DNA of 14,767 nucleotides from positions 1 through 14,767 of the forward strand of contig JAEWBS010000023.1 of NCBI GenBank assembly GCA_023391005.1, in the 5' to 3' direction. A program made the position numbers and the translations under genes. Below the pieces are notes generated by a model. That model was not told the DNA's origin. It saw only the letters and a list, made by a program, of their open reading frames with translations, and did not search any database. Source of the DNA: Bacillota bacterium (GTDB taxonomy: Bacteria > Bacillota > Clostridia > Oscillospirales > Ruminococcaceae). This document shows positions 6,885-13,349 of the stretch, piece by piece; the first letter of the stretch is position 1; each line of letters begins with the position of its first letter.

Positions 6885-7580
6885 ATGTCAACACCGCATA
6901 ATGCCGCGGAGAAAGGCGATATTGCCAAAACCGTGCTGATGCCTGGCGACCCGTTGCGCGCCAAGGTGATTGCCGAAACTTATCTGACCGATGTTAAATG
7001 TTACAACACGGTGCGCAACATGTTCGGTTACACCGGCAACTATAATGGAAAGCCCGTATCGGTGCAGGGCAGTGGAATGGGCATTCCCTCGATCGGCATC
7101 TATTCCTACGAGCTTTACAATATGTATGATGTGCAAAGTATTATACGCATTGGATCTGCCGGAGGCCTCGGCAAGGATATTAAAGTGCGCGATCTTGTCG
7201 CGGGTATGGGGGCCTGCACCAATTCCAACTACGGTGCGCAGTACGGTCTGCCCGGTACCTTTGCGCCGATTGCAAGCTGGCGGCTGTTGCAGGCTGCCGA
7301 CGCTGCCGCCAAATCGCTGGGTATCCCGATGAAGGTGGGCAATCTTTTGTCCTCCGACACCTTTTACAGCGCGGTGGGCAACGGCAAGTGGGCTGACATG
7401 GGCGTGCTGGCTGTCGAGATGGAATCGGCCGGGCTGTATTTCAACGCGGCTCAGGCGGGTAAAGAAGCGCTGTGCATCTGCACCATTTCGGATATTGTCG
7501 CCACCGGCGAGGGTCTCTCGGCGCTTGAGCGACAGGAGAGCTTCCACGATATGATGAAGGTTGCGCTGGCGCTGGCTTAG
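6885..7580 (+). CDS. deoD: Purine-nucleoside phosphorylase, DeoD type
   Basis: This cytosolic hexameric-type phosphorylase converts purine (deoxy)nucleosides and phosphate to the free base and (deoxy)ribose 1-phosphate. Its 231 residues compare with about 239 in E. coli DeoD. Key positions are conserved: His5, MPGDPLRAK (19-27, phosphate-site Arg25), Arg44, RIGSAGG (88-94), VEMES (177-181) and SDIVATGEG (202-210) with catalytic Asp203, followed by Arg216. The start follows GAAGGGGG (6868-6875). It lies 27 nt after the DUF4015 gene with no intervening terminator, so it is probably the last gene of the Rnf-like operon, which ends at the hairpin at 7595-7627. Confidence 0.97.
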   Translation: MSTPHNAAEKGDIAKTVLMPGDPLRAKVIAETYLTDVKCYNTVRNMFGYTGNYNGKPVSVQGSGMGIPSIGIYSYELYNMYDVQSIIRIGSAGGLGKDIKVRDLVAGMGACTNSNYGAQYGLPGTFAPIASWRLLQAADAAAKSLGIPMKVGNLLSSDTFYSAVGNGKWADMGVLAVEMESAGLYFNAAQAGKEALCICTISDIVATGEGLSALERQESFHDMMKVALALA

Positions 7581-7594
7581 GATATTTAAATGGC

Positions 7595-7630
7595 AACGGC
7601 GCGAAGCAGGAGCGGCTTCGCGCCGTTTTA
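7595..7630 (+). terminator. Intrinsic terminator of the rnf-like/deoD operon
   Basis: A perfect 13-bp stem, AACGGCGCGAAGC (7595-7607) with GCTTCGCGCCGTT (7615-7627), has a 7-nt loop and a short T tract. It begins 14 nt after the deoD stop. Confidence 0.85.
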
Positions 7631-7651
7631 GCTCAAAATAAAGGTGGCATA

Positions 7652-7680
7652 TTGCCGGCGGTGCACCAAAGACCTATGCT
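7652..7680 (+). promoter_or_regulatory. Possible promoter for cdd
   Basis: TTGCCG (7652-7657) and TATGCT (7675-7680) are spaced by 17 nt; each matches four of six consensus bases. The placement directly after the deoD terminator and before cdd supports it. A small GGCGC-TTT-GCGCC hairpin (7697-7709) lies in the leader. Confidence 0.4.
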
Positions 7681-7732
7681 GTCGCACAGAATCGGCGGCG
7701 CTTTGCGCCAGCGAAAGAGAGGGAAAGACCGG

Positions 7733-8149
7733 ATGATTTCTGATAAAGAGTTGATTGCACAGGCGCTGTCGGTACGCAAAAACGCTTACGCGCCCTATTC
7801 GCACTTTGCGGTAGGCGCGGCGCTGCTGGCGGCCAGTGGTCGGGTGTATACCGGCTGTAACATCGAGAACGCGGCCTATTCGCCGACCAACTGCGCCGAA
7901 CGTACTGCTGTGTTTAAAGCGGTGAGCGAAGGGGAGCGCCACTTTTTAAAGCTCGCGTTGGTGGCGGGGCAGGAGGTGCTCGACGCGCCGCTGCCGGCTA
8001 CCGTGTCGCCCTGCGGCGTCTGCCGTCAGGTGCTCGCTGAGTTTGCCGCGCCGGATATGGTGCTGCTGTTGGCCAAAAGTGAGGGCGACTATGAAGCGCA
8101 CACGCTGGGGGAGTTGTTTCCGCTTGGCTTCTCAGCTAAAGATCTCTGA
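7733..8149 (+). CDS. cdd: Cytidine deaminase
   Basis: This 138-residue tetrameric-type cytidine deaminase hydrolyses (deoxy)cytidine to (deoxy)uridine in pyrimidine salvage. The zinc site is clear: CAERTAVFKA (54-63), with Cys54 as ligand and Glu56 as proton shuttle, and PCGVCRQVLAEF (93-104), with ligands Cys94 and Cys97. AYAPYSHFAVGAALL (18-32) and GCNIENAAYSPT (41-52) form the substrate pocket. The ATG at 7733 is chosen over an in-frame TTG at 7652 because the family starts here and AGAGAGGG (7716-7723) is well placed. It sits after a terminator, so it is transcribed separately from deoD, although both serve nucleoside salvage. Confidence 0.96.
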   Translation: MISDKELIAQALSVRKNAYAPYSHFAVGAALLAASGRVYTGCNIENAAYSPTNCAERTAVFKAVSEGERHFLKLALVAGQEVLDAPLPATVSPCGVCRQVLAEFAAPDMVLLLAKSEGDYEAHTLGELFPLGFSAKDL

Positions 8150-8216
8150 AATGCGCGGCGAGACGCGGGCGGCTTCTTTTTGTGAAGTTTGTCAATATTG
8201 TGCTTAATCGCTAAAA

Positions 8217-8246
8217 AACACCCATATCATGTCTGATATGGGTGTT
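8217..8246 (-). terminator. Hairpin, terminator on the minus strand
   Basis: A perfect 13-bp stem (8217-8229 with 8234-8246, core ACACCCATATCA / TGATATGGGTGT) has a TGTC loop. Read on the minus strand it is followed by a T6 run (A-run 8213-8218 on plus); on the plus strand no U-tract follows. It therefore best serves minus-strand transcription, which would be the small frame at 8274-8360. It could also act as a 3' stabilising hairpin for cdd mRNA. Confidence 0.6.
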
Positions 8247-8273
8247 ACTAAGTAGCGTATTGTTTTTTTCGGC

Positions 8274-8360
8274 CTAGAAAAATCTGAAGCCGCGTCCCCA
8301 GCGCCAGCAGGAGCTGCCGCAGCGCCCACAGCGCGCCCATCTGCGATACCAAAAAAACAT
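8274..8360 (-). CDS. Possible 28-residue Arg/Trp/Cys-rich peptide
   Basis: A short minus-strand frame encodes 28 residues starting MFFWYRRW and ending RGFRFF. It has seven Arg, four Trp, five Phe and three Cys, with a CGRCGSSC cluster in the middle, and is strongly cationic and aromatic. GGAAGG (revcomp of 8371-8376) lies 10 nt before the ATG. A T-tailed hairpin (8217-8246) lies 28 nt after the stop, and TTGTGG-17-TATATA (8505-8477) could be a promoter with a leader of about 110 nt. I recognise no family. It could be a cationic membrane-active peptide, a toxin-like or coat-associated peptide, or chance in a relic region. Confidence 0.35.
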   Translation of the reverse strand: MFFWYRRWARCGRCGSSCWRWGRGFRFF

Positions 8361-8476
8361 AAGAGTCCATCCTTCCGTTAGCAAGCGTGAGTCAGGCGCG
8401 AGTTGTACCCCCATATGGATTGTATGCAGCGACCGCGCCGCAGGTGCATTGATATCTAAATCCACCGGCTTGTCGG

Positions 8477-8505
8477 TATATAGCAGTACTTGAAACCGCC
8501 CACAA
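8477..8505 (-). promoter_or_regulatory. Possible promoter for the 28-residue frame
   Basis: On the minus strand, TTGTGG (8505-8500) and TATATA (8482-8477) are spaced by 17 nt. It overlaps the plus-strand pseudogene remnant and is supported only by its position upstream of the small frame. Confidence 0.25.
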
Positions 8506-8766
8506 TTTTGATGCTCTCAATAGCCTCTATTCGGAAAGGCGCGGCATGCGCGAACGTGACCGGCCCGTGCGATCGCAATTACTGCTATAGGAATACCCGG
8601 AGGTGCTCGCGGCGGCGGGGCTTAATGGGTTGGCCGCTGCGCCTATTATCGCAACGGTTTATAAGGCGCTGTACGAGGCCGAGCGCCAAAAGCTGCAAAT
8701 CGAGTTGGAGGCCGCATAGAAGAAGGCGGATAAATTCGACCGTATGACGGAGGTCGAACAGGCGTA
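8484..8766 (+). pseudogene. Broken gene remnant with two in-frame TAG codons
   Basis: One plus-strand frame reads as protein-like sequence across two TAG codons (8588-8590 and 8717-8719) before ending at TAA (8764-8766). Recognisable pieces are VLETAHNFDALNSLYSERRG before the first TAG, then EYPEVLAAAGLNGLAAAP and IIATVYKALYEAERQKLQIE, then KKADKFDRMTEVEQA after the second. The helical, Glu/Lys/Ala-rich composition looks phage- or element-derived, but I do not recognise the family. No good start or ribosome site is visible. Both TAGs could be CAG (Gln) codons changed by one transition. The minus strand of the 5' part also has a short open frame, so coding direction there is not fully certain. 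Confidence 0.45.
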
Positions 8767-8817
8767 AGATTAAGAACAAGTGTCGTAGTGGTGTCGTAAT
8801 CAGAAATTTTCTGTAAT

Positions 8818-8865
8818 AAAAAATCGCTTAACCTTGCCCTAAATGGCTTGGTTAAGCGATTTTAT
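8818..8865. terminator. Bidirectional intrinsic terminator
   Basis: A perfect 14-bp stem, AAAATCGCTTAACC (8820-8833) with GGTTAAGCGATTTT (8850-8863), encloses a loop with a further 3-bp GCC/GGC pairing. T-rich tracts follow on both strands (TTTTATT on plus, TTTTTTTATT on minus). It lies about 80 nt beyond the stop of the minus-strand M20 gene, so it can end that operon, and it also closes the relic on the left. Confidence 0.75.
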
Positions 8866-8920
8866 TCTGTGTTTTGTGCGCTGTATGTATGTCCTTGAGC
8901 AGCCGAGGCGGGATTTAAAC
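8820..8920 (+). repeat. Copy A of imperfect direct repeat (terminator, GTGCG, GGATTTAAACT)
   Basis: A terminator stem containing AAATCGCTTAA is followed by TGTGTTTTGTGCG, TATGTAT and, further on, GGGATTTAAACT. The same order of elements recurs at 13318-13413. The segment GATTTAAAC differs by one base from the GATTTGAAC of a tRNA T-arm read on the opposite strand, so it may be a worn attachment site; that is inference. Confidence 0.4.
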
Positions 8921-8942
8921 TATAGTTGCATATGTTAGCATG

Positions 8943-10112
8943 TTACAGATGGATGCTTTTATTGTTTCTAAATTCTTCTTGGATCTCAGCTAATAGCTCG
9001 GGGTGCTCAATTAGGTCCCATGCGGCGCCGCCAAGCACCTTTGACGCGATTATTACCGCCTCATGGGCCTCTTCGCCCTTGCCCGCCTCCAAAAACTCGG
9101 TCGAGTGGGAGGAGGTTCCCGGGGGAACCATCGCTACGCGGATGCAGCTGCCTGGGAGCTGATACATAATATTACTGAAATCGCTGGAGCCCGTTTTTAA
9201 ACGCGGCGGGCTGATACGGGGTGCGTTGACCAGCCGCGCGTTTTCCAACAGCAGCTCGTTGAGCTTGAGCACGGGGATTTTATTGGCAAGCCGGTCCCCT
9301 TCCTCTATCTCATAGGTCACGTCCGCGATAAGGGCAGCACCTTCAATAATCCGCTTGAAACGTTCCACAACCCCATCCAAGGCGCTACGGGAGTAGGAAC
9401 GGAGCGCGAATTTTCCCACGGCAAGGTCGGGCACCACATTGACCGGGCCGGGCGTTTGGAGAATCGTATAGTGCATCCGGGTGTCCTCGGGCACATGCTC
9501 CCGCAGAAATTCTATTCCTTGAAAAGCGATTAAAAGGGCGTCCAACGCGCTGCGTCCGTCTTCGGGCTTCAACGCGGCGTGCGATTTTTTGCCATGGAAC
9601 GTCACGACAAAGCTGGACATCGCCATCGACTTCACATCCACCGTGGTGGTCGGCGAGCCATGCATCATCAGTGCCACATCGATGTCCTGAAAACAGCCGT
9701 TCTCCTGCATCCGAAGCTTGCCGTGAGCGGTTTCTTCGGCAGGGGTGCCGTATACCACCACCGAATAGGGCTTGTCGCCCGCGCATGCCTTCAACGCCCG
9801 AGCCGCGCCGATGATGGCCGGGCCCTGCATGTGATGCCCGCAGGCATGCCCCAGTCCCTCAAGCGCATCGTATTCGCACAGCAGGCCGATGCGCGGGCCG
9901 CCCTCTCCGTTTTTGAACTCGGCACGGAAGGCGGTGTCGACGCCGCCTACGCCATGCGCCACAACAAAACCGCCTTGAGACAGGTAATGGGTAATTTGCT
10001 TCTCGGCATAGACCTCCTGATAGCCAAGCTCGGGATGGTCAAAAATATCGTCGGCCATTGCGGTCAGTGCTTGCCGCTGGGCCTCAACGGCCTGAAAAAG
10101 CGATTCTTTCAA
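8943..10112 (-). CDS. M20-family metallopeptidase/amidohydrolase
   Basis: A 389-residue cytosolic-type zinc amidohydrolase of the M20D/AbgB-like group, which cleaves the amide bond of N-acyl amino acids, aminobenzoyl-glutamate or small peptides. Metal and catalytic motifs are visible: DHPELGYQE (25-33), CEYDALEGLGHACGHH (79-94, Cys91, His93), PAEET (124-128, Glu126/Glu127), MMHGSP (149-154, His151) and SSHSTEF (334-340, His336). The dimerisation lid begins near KSMAMSSFVVTFHGKKSHAA (161-180). The start is TTG at 10112 behind AAAGGAGAAA with 8 nt spacing. It lies 50 nt after the YfcC-type transporter in the same orientation, so a shared transcript and a shared substrate are likely. The exact substrate is not readable from the sequence. 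Confidence 0.9.
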   Translation of the reverse strand: MKESLFQAVEAQRQALTAMADDIFDHPELGYQEVYAEKQITHYLSQGGFVVAHGVGGVDTAFRAEFKNGEGGPRIGLLCEYDALEGLGHACGHHMQGPAIIGAARALKACAGDKPYSVVVYGTPAEETAHGKLRMQENGCFQDIDVALMMHGSPTTTVDVKSMAMSSFVVTFHGKKSHAALKPEDGRSALDALLIAFQGIEFLREHVPEDTRMHYTILQTPGPVNVVPDLAVGKFALRSYSRSALDGVVERFKRIIEGAALIADVTYEIEEGDRLANKIPVLKLNELLLENARLVNAPRISPPRLKTGSSDFSNIMYQLPGSCIRVAMVPPGTSSHSTEFLEAGKGEEAHEAVIIASKVLGGAAWDLIEHPELLAEIQEEFRNNKSIHL

Positions 10113-10162
10113 TATAATTTCTCCTTTTGCTTTTGCTGATTTTCAAGCAACGCGGTTGGGTG

Positions 10163-11566
10163 TTAGGCCAACTGGATGGCGTGTGCGATACCAACCATAA
10201 TGCAGCCGACAACCGTCCAGATAAGAAACAGTTTCCACATAAACTTCATCCAGCGGTCATAGGGCACATTGGCGGCGCCAATCAGGCCCATTAGCGCGGT
10301 GGAGGTGGGCAGAATGTAGTTGCAGAAGCCGTCGCCAAAGTTGAAGGCCAGAATGGCGGTCTGCCGGGTCATACCCACCAAGTCCGCGACCGGCAGGAAC
10401 AAAGGCATAACCACGACGGCCTGACCGGAACCGGAGGTGATGAAGACATTGATAATGATATTGATGATAAACATAACGGGAGCCTGAAGGAAGGAGGGAA
10501 CCACGTTCAACAAACCGGCCAGCGCATGGACGATGGTATCAATAATGCCGCCGGCGGTGAGAATCAGGGCGATGGAACGCGCCATACCGATAATCAGAGC
10601 AGCGCCCAGCATTGTTTTGCAGCCGGCCACCAAGCCCTTGGCAATGGCGGAAGCGTTCTTATTATCCAACAGGCCCACAACGACCGTCAGCCAGAGGAAC
10701 ATAGCGGCAAAGTTGGCCATCTCCCAGTCTAGCTTGAGCCCGCCGTAGACGATAATGGCCAGCGTAAGCACCAGCGCCGACAGAATGGCCCAACGATGCC
10801 AAGTCATGCTGCCGAAGGAGTCGAGATCGGCGTTGGTTTTCATCTCGTTTTGCTGGTCTAAATCGTACATGGGGCTCAGCTGGGGGGTCTTCTGAATCTT
10901 CATGGCGTAACGAATCAAATAGATATTCGTGACCACATAAAAAACGACGAGACAGATAAAGCGATAGCCGATGCCGGAATAGGGGGCCAGACCGGCGATT
11001 TCCTGCGCCAGAAGCGTGGTGCTGATCTGAAGGGTGCCGGTGGAGAAGCCCACGGCGCCGCCGAGCAGGATGATGCTCACGCCGACGATGGAATCGAGCC
11101 CAAGCGCGTATGATAGCATCAGCGTAATGGGGACGAAGGGGATAAACAGATTCACGCCCTGCGTGGTGGCAATCAGCGTAAACACGAGACTGAGCAAGGG
11201 GATAAAAATGTACAGGCGGTTGGAGAATCTCCGGGCCAGTTTGGCGACCGAAGCCTGAAGCGCACCGCTTTCGGTTACCATATGAAAAGCGCCGCCCGCA
11301 AACAGAATAACCAGAATCAAATCGATAGACCCGCTGAACCCGGCGACAACATGCTGCATGATGGACAGCGGATTGACCGGCGTGCGGTCCACATAATGAA
11401 AGCTGGCAGGATCAACGAGCTTCTTCCCGGTAACCGCATCCTGCACGCGATCGTACCCACCGGCGGGGATGATCCATGTCAGCAACACAGCGGCCAAAAT
11501 AATCACAAAAATGATTACCAGTGTGTGGGGCATCTTAAAGGTTTTTTTCTTAGCGTTCGGTTCCAT
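10163..11566 (-). CDS. YfcC-family (ArcD/DcuC-like) membrane transporter
   Basis: A 467-residue polytopic membrane protein with about twelve hydrophobic segments. The opening KMPHTLVIIF (11-20) with WIIPAGGYDR (31-40) is typical of YfcC proteins of the C4-dicarboxylate/basic amino-acid carrier superfamily. FITSGSGQAVVVMPLF (375-390) and FNFGDGFCNYILPTS (408-422) are the two pseudo-symmetric transport-core motifs. A cytoplasmic loop (about 223-258) divides the halves. The ATG at 11566 follows GGGAG (revcomp of 11576-11580). It is the first gene of the pair with the M20 hydrolase and is divergent from a LysR regulator, so it probably imports the hydrolase's substrate. Family substrates are poorly known, so amino-acid conjugates or short peptides are inference. 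Confidence 0.88.
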   Translation of the reverse strand: MEPNAKKKTFKMPHTLVIIFVIILAAVLLTWIIPAGGYDRVQDAVTGKKLVDPASFHYVDRTPVNPLSIMQHVVAGFSGSIDLILVILFAGGAFHMVTESGALQASVAKLARRFSNRLYIFIPLLSLVFTLIATTQGVNLFIPFVPITLMLSYALGLDSIVGVSIILLGGAVGFSTGTLQISTTLLAQEIAGLAPYSGIGYRFICLVVFYVVTNIYLIRYAMKIQKTPQLSPMYDLDQQNEMKTNADLDSFGSMTWHRWAILSALVLTLAIIVYGGLKLDWEMANFAAMFLWLTVVVGLLDNKNASAIAKGLVAGCKTMLGAALIIGMARSIALILTAGGIIDTIVHALAGLLNVVPSFLQAPVMFIINIIINVFITSGSGQAVVVMPLFLPVADLVGMTRQTAILAFNFGDGFCNYILPTSTALMGLIGAANVPYDRWMKFMWKLFLIWTVVGCIMVGIAHAIQLA

Positions 11567-11606
11567 ACTAAATTTCTCCCACTTTCTCTTTTACTTACAA
11601 TTCCAG

Positions 11607-11623
11607 ATAAGCTTTCCGGCTTA
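11607..11623. promoter_or_regulatory. Candidate LysR operator half-site pair
   Basis: ATAAGC and GCTTA (11607-11612 and 11619-11623) form an imperfect dyad sharing the TAAG/CTTA half-sites of the site at 11748-11762. It sits near the yfcC-like start, where an activator-bound site would be expected. Confidence 0.3.
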
Positions 11624-11676
11624 CCGCACCCGGTATTCCCTACACGGTTCCGCGTGCCCTCATCACGTGAAAACGG

Positions 11677-11705
11677 TTGCCGAGCTCCGTGGTATTTAGT
11701 ATAAT
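11677..11705 (+). promoter_or_regulatory. SigA-type promoter for the LysR gene
   Basis: TTGCCG (11677-11682) is separated by 17 nt from a perfect TATAAT (11700-11705). Initiation near 11712 gives a leader of about 80 nt. Confidence 0.65.
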
Positions 11706-11747
11706 GAAATCTGAAACAAAGTAAAATCAACCCATTTTTTATCTGCC

Positions 11748-11762
11748 ATAAGAAAAACTTAT
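11748..11762. promoter_or_regulatory. Candidate LysR-type binding box
   Basis: ATAAG-AAAAA-CTTAT is a perfect dyad containing the T-N11-A signature of LysR-family operators. It lies between the promoter and start of the LysR gene, a position suited to autoregulation. Confidence 0.45.
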
Positions 11763-11793
11763 TCATTTGGAACCCAAAAGGAGGCGGACGGGG

Positions 11794-12720
11794 ATGAATT
11801 TAAAGGAGCAGCAATATATTGTCACGCTGGCCAGCTGCGGCAGCATGACCCAAGCGGCCAAAAAGCTGGGGGTAACCCAACCCGCTATCTCGTCTTATCT
11901 GGCCGGGGTGGAGAATAGTCTGGGCCACCCCCTGTTTGAACGAACGGGAAAGCGGCTGTTACCCACCTATTTGGGGGAGGTCTATCTGGAAAAGGCCCGA
12001 AAAATTCTCGCGCTGGGCGAGGAATTTGACGCACAGATGGAGCTGGTGGTTCATGGCTATCAAGGGCGTTTACGGGTTGGCGTGCCTATTCGGCGCTCCC
12101 CGTACCTGCTGCCTTCGGTGTTAAAAATTTTTCGCTATTACTTTCCTAATGTGGAGATTATCTTTCACGAGGGGAATTTGAAGGCTATGACCGAGCTGCT
12201 CAATACCGACCAGCTGGATTTGATGCTATGCAATCTGGTAGAGGTAAACCAAGGCTTGGAATATATTCATCTAGGCTGGGACCCGGTGGTTTTTCTGGTT
12301 CAGGCGGATCATCCCTGCTGTCGCCGCGCCCGCTACCGCACCGACTTTTTCCGCCCTTGGATCGATCTCAAGGAGTTTGGTCCTGAGGTTTTTATTCTTC
12401 AGCACGAGGATCAGAGCTTACGGCAATACTCCGACCAGATTCTTGAGGAGACGGGCGTGTGCCCTATGCGCATCACCCTGATTCGCAATATCGAGACCGC
12501 CGCCCAGATGGTATCCTGCGGCTTGGGTGTCTCCTTCTGTCTCGCAAGCTATTTCCGGCATATGAATTTTGTTACCGCACCGCAAGTCTTCTCGGTGGGC
12601 GAGCGGCAGTTGGCGGCGGATTTTTCCGTGGCTTATCGAAAGGGCAAGCAGCTGCCCGACTATACGCTGCGATTTATTCAGTTTCTTAAAGAGCTGGTGG
12701 CTGTCGAATCTAATTGCTGA
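11794..12720 (+). CDS. LysR-family transcriptional regulator
   Basis: A 308-residue regulator of usual LysR length. The N-terminal winged helix-turn-helix is clear: GSMTQAAKKLGVTQPAIS (16-33), then the wing and dimer helix with HPLFERTGKRLLPT (45-58). The remainder (about 88-300) is the two-lobed substrate-binding domain, beginning GRLRVGVP. ATG at 11794 is preceded by AAAAGGAGG (11776-11784) at 9 nt. An in-frame ATG at 11767 is rejected because it lies upstream of that ribosome site. It is divergent from the YfcC-type transporter and M20 hydrolase across 227 bp, the classic arrangement for a LysR activator of its neighbours. The effector is unknown, perhaps the transported substrate or its cleavage product. 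Confidence 0.95.
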   Translation: MNLKEQQYIVTLASCGSMTQAAKKLGVTQPAISSYLAGVENSLGHPLFERTGKRLLPTYLGEVYLEKARKILALGEEFDAQMELVVHGYQGRLRVGVPIRRSPYLLPSVLKIFRYYFPNVEIIFHEGNLKAMTELLNTDQLDLMLCNLVEVNQGLEYIHLGWDPVVFLVQADHPCCRRARYRTDFFRPWIDLKEFGPEVFILQHEDQSLRQYSDQILEETGVCPMRITLIRNIETAAQMVSCGLGVSFCLASYFRHMNFVTAPQVFSVGERQLAADFSVAYRKGKQLPDYTLRFIQFLKELVAVESNC

Positions 12721-13060
12721 TATATGGATAGCCGTGAGTACAAAGACAAATTTATAAAACAACGCTGACGGTCGGCGGCCCTTTGATTTATCAAAACCGT
12801 CAAGTTTCGCTTCTGAAATTTGTGATATCTCCCAGTCGGGAAATTGGAATCAATTTAGAAAAGGCCGGCGCATGTGAAATGCACTCCCGAAAGTTAGGCA
12901 GTATGATATACTGGATACAAATGGGCGTATTTCGTTTGGAGTGACTCTTTCTGATTTAAAATACCGCCGCAGCCGTTAAAATAAGACTTGATAAGACTAT
13001 CTTGGCATAAAGCCTGCGGAGGAAGCTTCTTCTTAGACCGACTGCCGCTTAATAATGGGG
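12721..13060. other. Gene-free relic stretch with nested dyads
   Basis: No supported gene. Several small dyads occur in series: TGACGGT/ACCGTCA (12766-12772 with 12796-12802) enclosing TTTGA/TCAAA; TCCC-AGTC-GGGA (12830-12841); and AAATTG-GAAT-CAATTT (12841-12856). A larger nested dyad has outer arms CACTCC/GGAGTG (12882-12887 with 12938-12943) around CAGTAT-GAT-ATACTG (12899-12913). None has a terminator-like T-run. Together with the recombinase relic that follows, this suggests the worn end of a mobile element. Confidence 0.45.
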
Positions 13061-13236
13061 ATACGCGCCCATGATGCCGCGTGCTGTGACCACAGATGGA
13101 CTTCTCAATGAAAGCGGTTCGCAAGTGGTTAAGGCATAGCGCTATTACAGCGACCATGCATATTTACGCGCAGGTGTTGGACAAACCTAAAGTCAGCATG
13201 GCGGCCGGTTTAAGCGCCTCAATAATGGAGAAAAGC
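13061..13236 (+). pseudogene. Tyrosine recombinase (integrase) C-terminal relic
   Basis: From 13096 one frame reads MDFSMKAVRKWLRHSAIT and continues through ATMHIYAQVLDKPK. This matches the last catalytic block of phage/ICE integrases (canonically WLGHSDISTTMNIYAHVLD), with the catalytic His as His14 and the nucleophile Tyr as Tyr24 of this frame. Just upstream, in another frame, IRAHDAACC (13061-13087) looks like the degraded HDLRH block with its catalytic Arg lost, so a frameshift separates the two. Nothing upstream matches the rest of an integrase. A terminator at 13278 follows. It is inactive as it stands. Confidence 0.7.
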
Positions 13237-13277
13237 AGCGAAATGACAAGCGCCGTTAGAACTGACGCCATCCGTGC

Positions 13278-13298
13278 GCCCCAAGGGGCTTTTTTATT
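13278..13298 (+). terminator. Intrinsic terminator after integrase relic
   Basis: GCCC-CAAG-GGGC (13278-13289) is followed by TTTTTTATT, a compact plus-strand terminator just downstream of the recombinase relic. Confidence 0.7.
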
Positions 13299-13308
13299 GA
13301 TTTCAAAG

Positions 13309-13349
13309 AAAGGTCTTAAAAATCGCTTAAAGCCATTCTTAAGACCTTT
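13309..13349. terminator. Second hairpin (AAAGGTCTTAA / TTAAGACCTTT)
   Basis: An 11-bp perfect stem (13309-13319 with 13339-13349) has a 19-nt loop that itself contains AAATCGCTTAA, the arm sequence of the terminator at 8820. It is T-rich after the stem on plus and probably a terminator-like element. Confidence 0.5.

Noticed and set aside
6888..7547. Long open frame antisense to deoD
   Set aside because: It mirrors the high-GC coding frame of deoD, with a His/Arg-rich composition and no ribosome site; it is a shadow.
8468..8585. Minus-strand frame of about 40 residues over the pseudogene's 5' part
   Set aside because: It has only a TTG start and no ribosome binding site; the plus-strand reading continues more convincingly into the rest of the remnant.
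8890..8935. A tRNA-like 3' end as a real tRNA gene
   Set aside because: Only a T-loop-to-acceptor-like segment is present; there is no D-arm or anticodon arm and the T stem does not pair.
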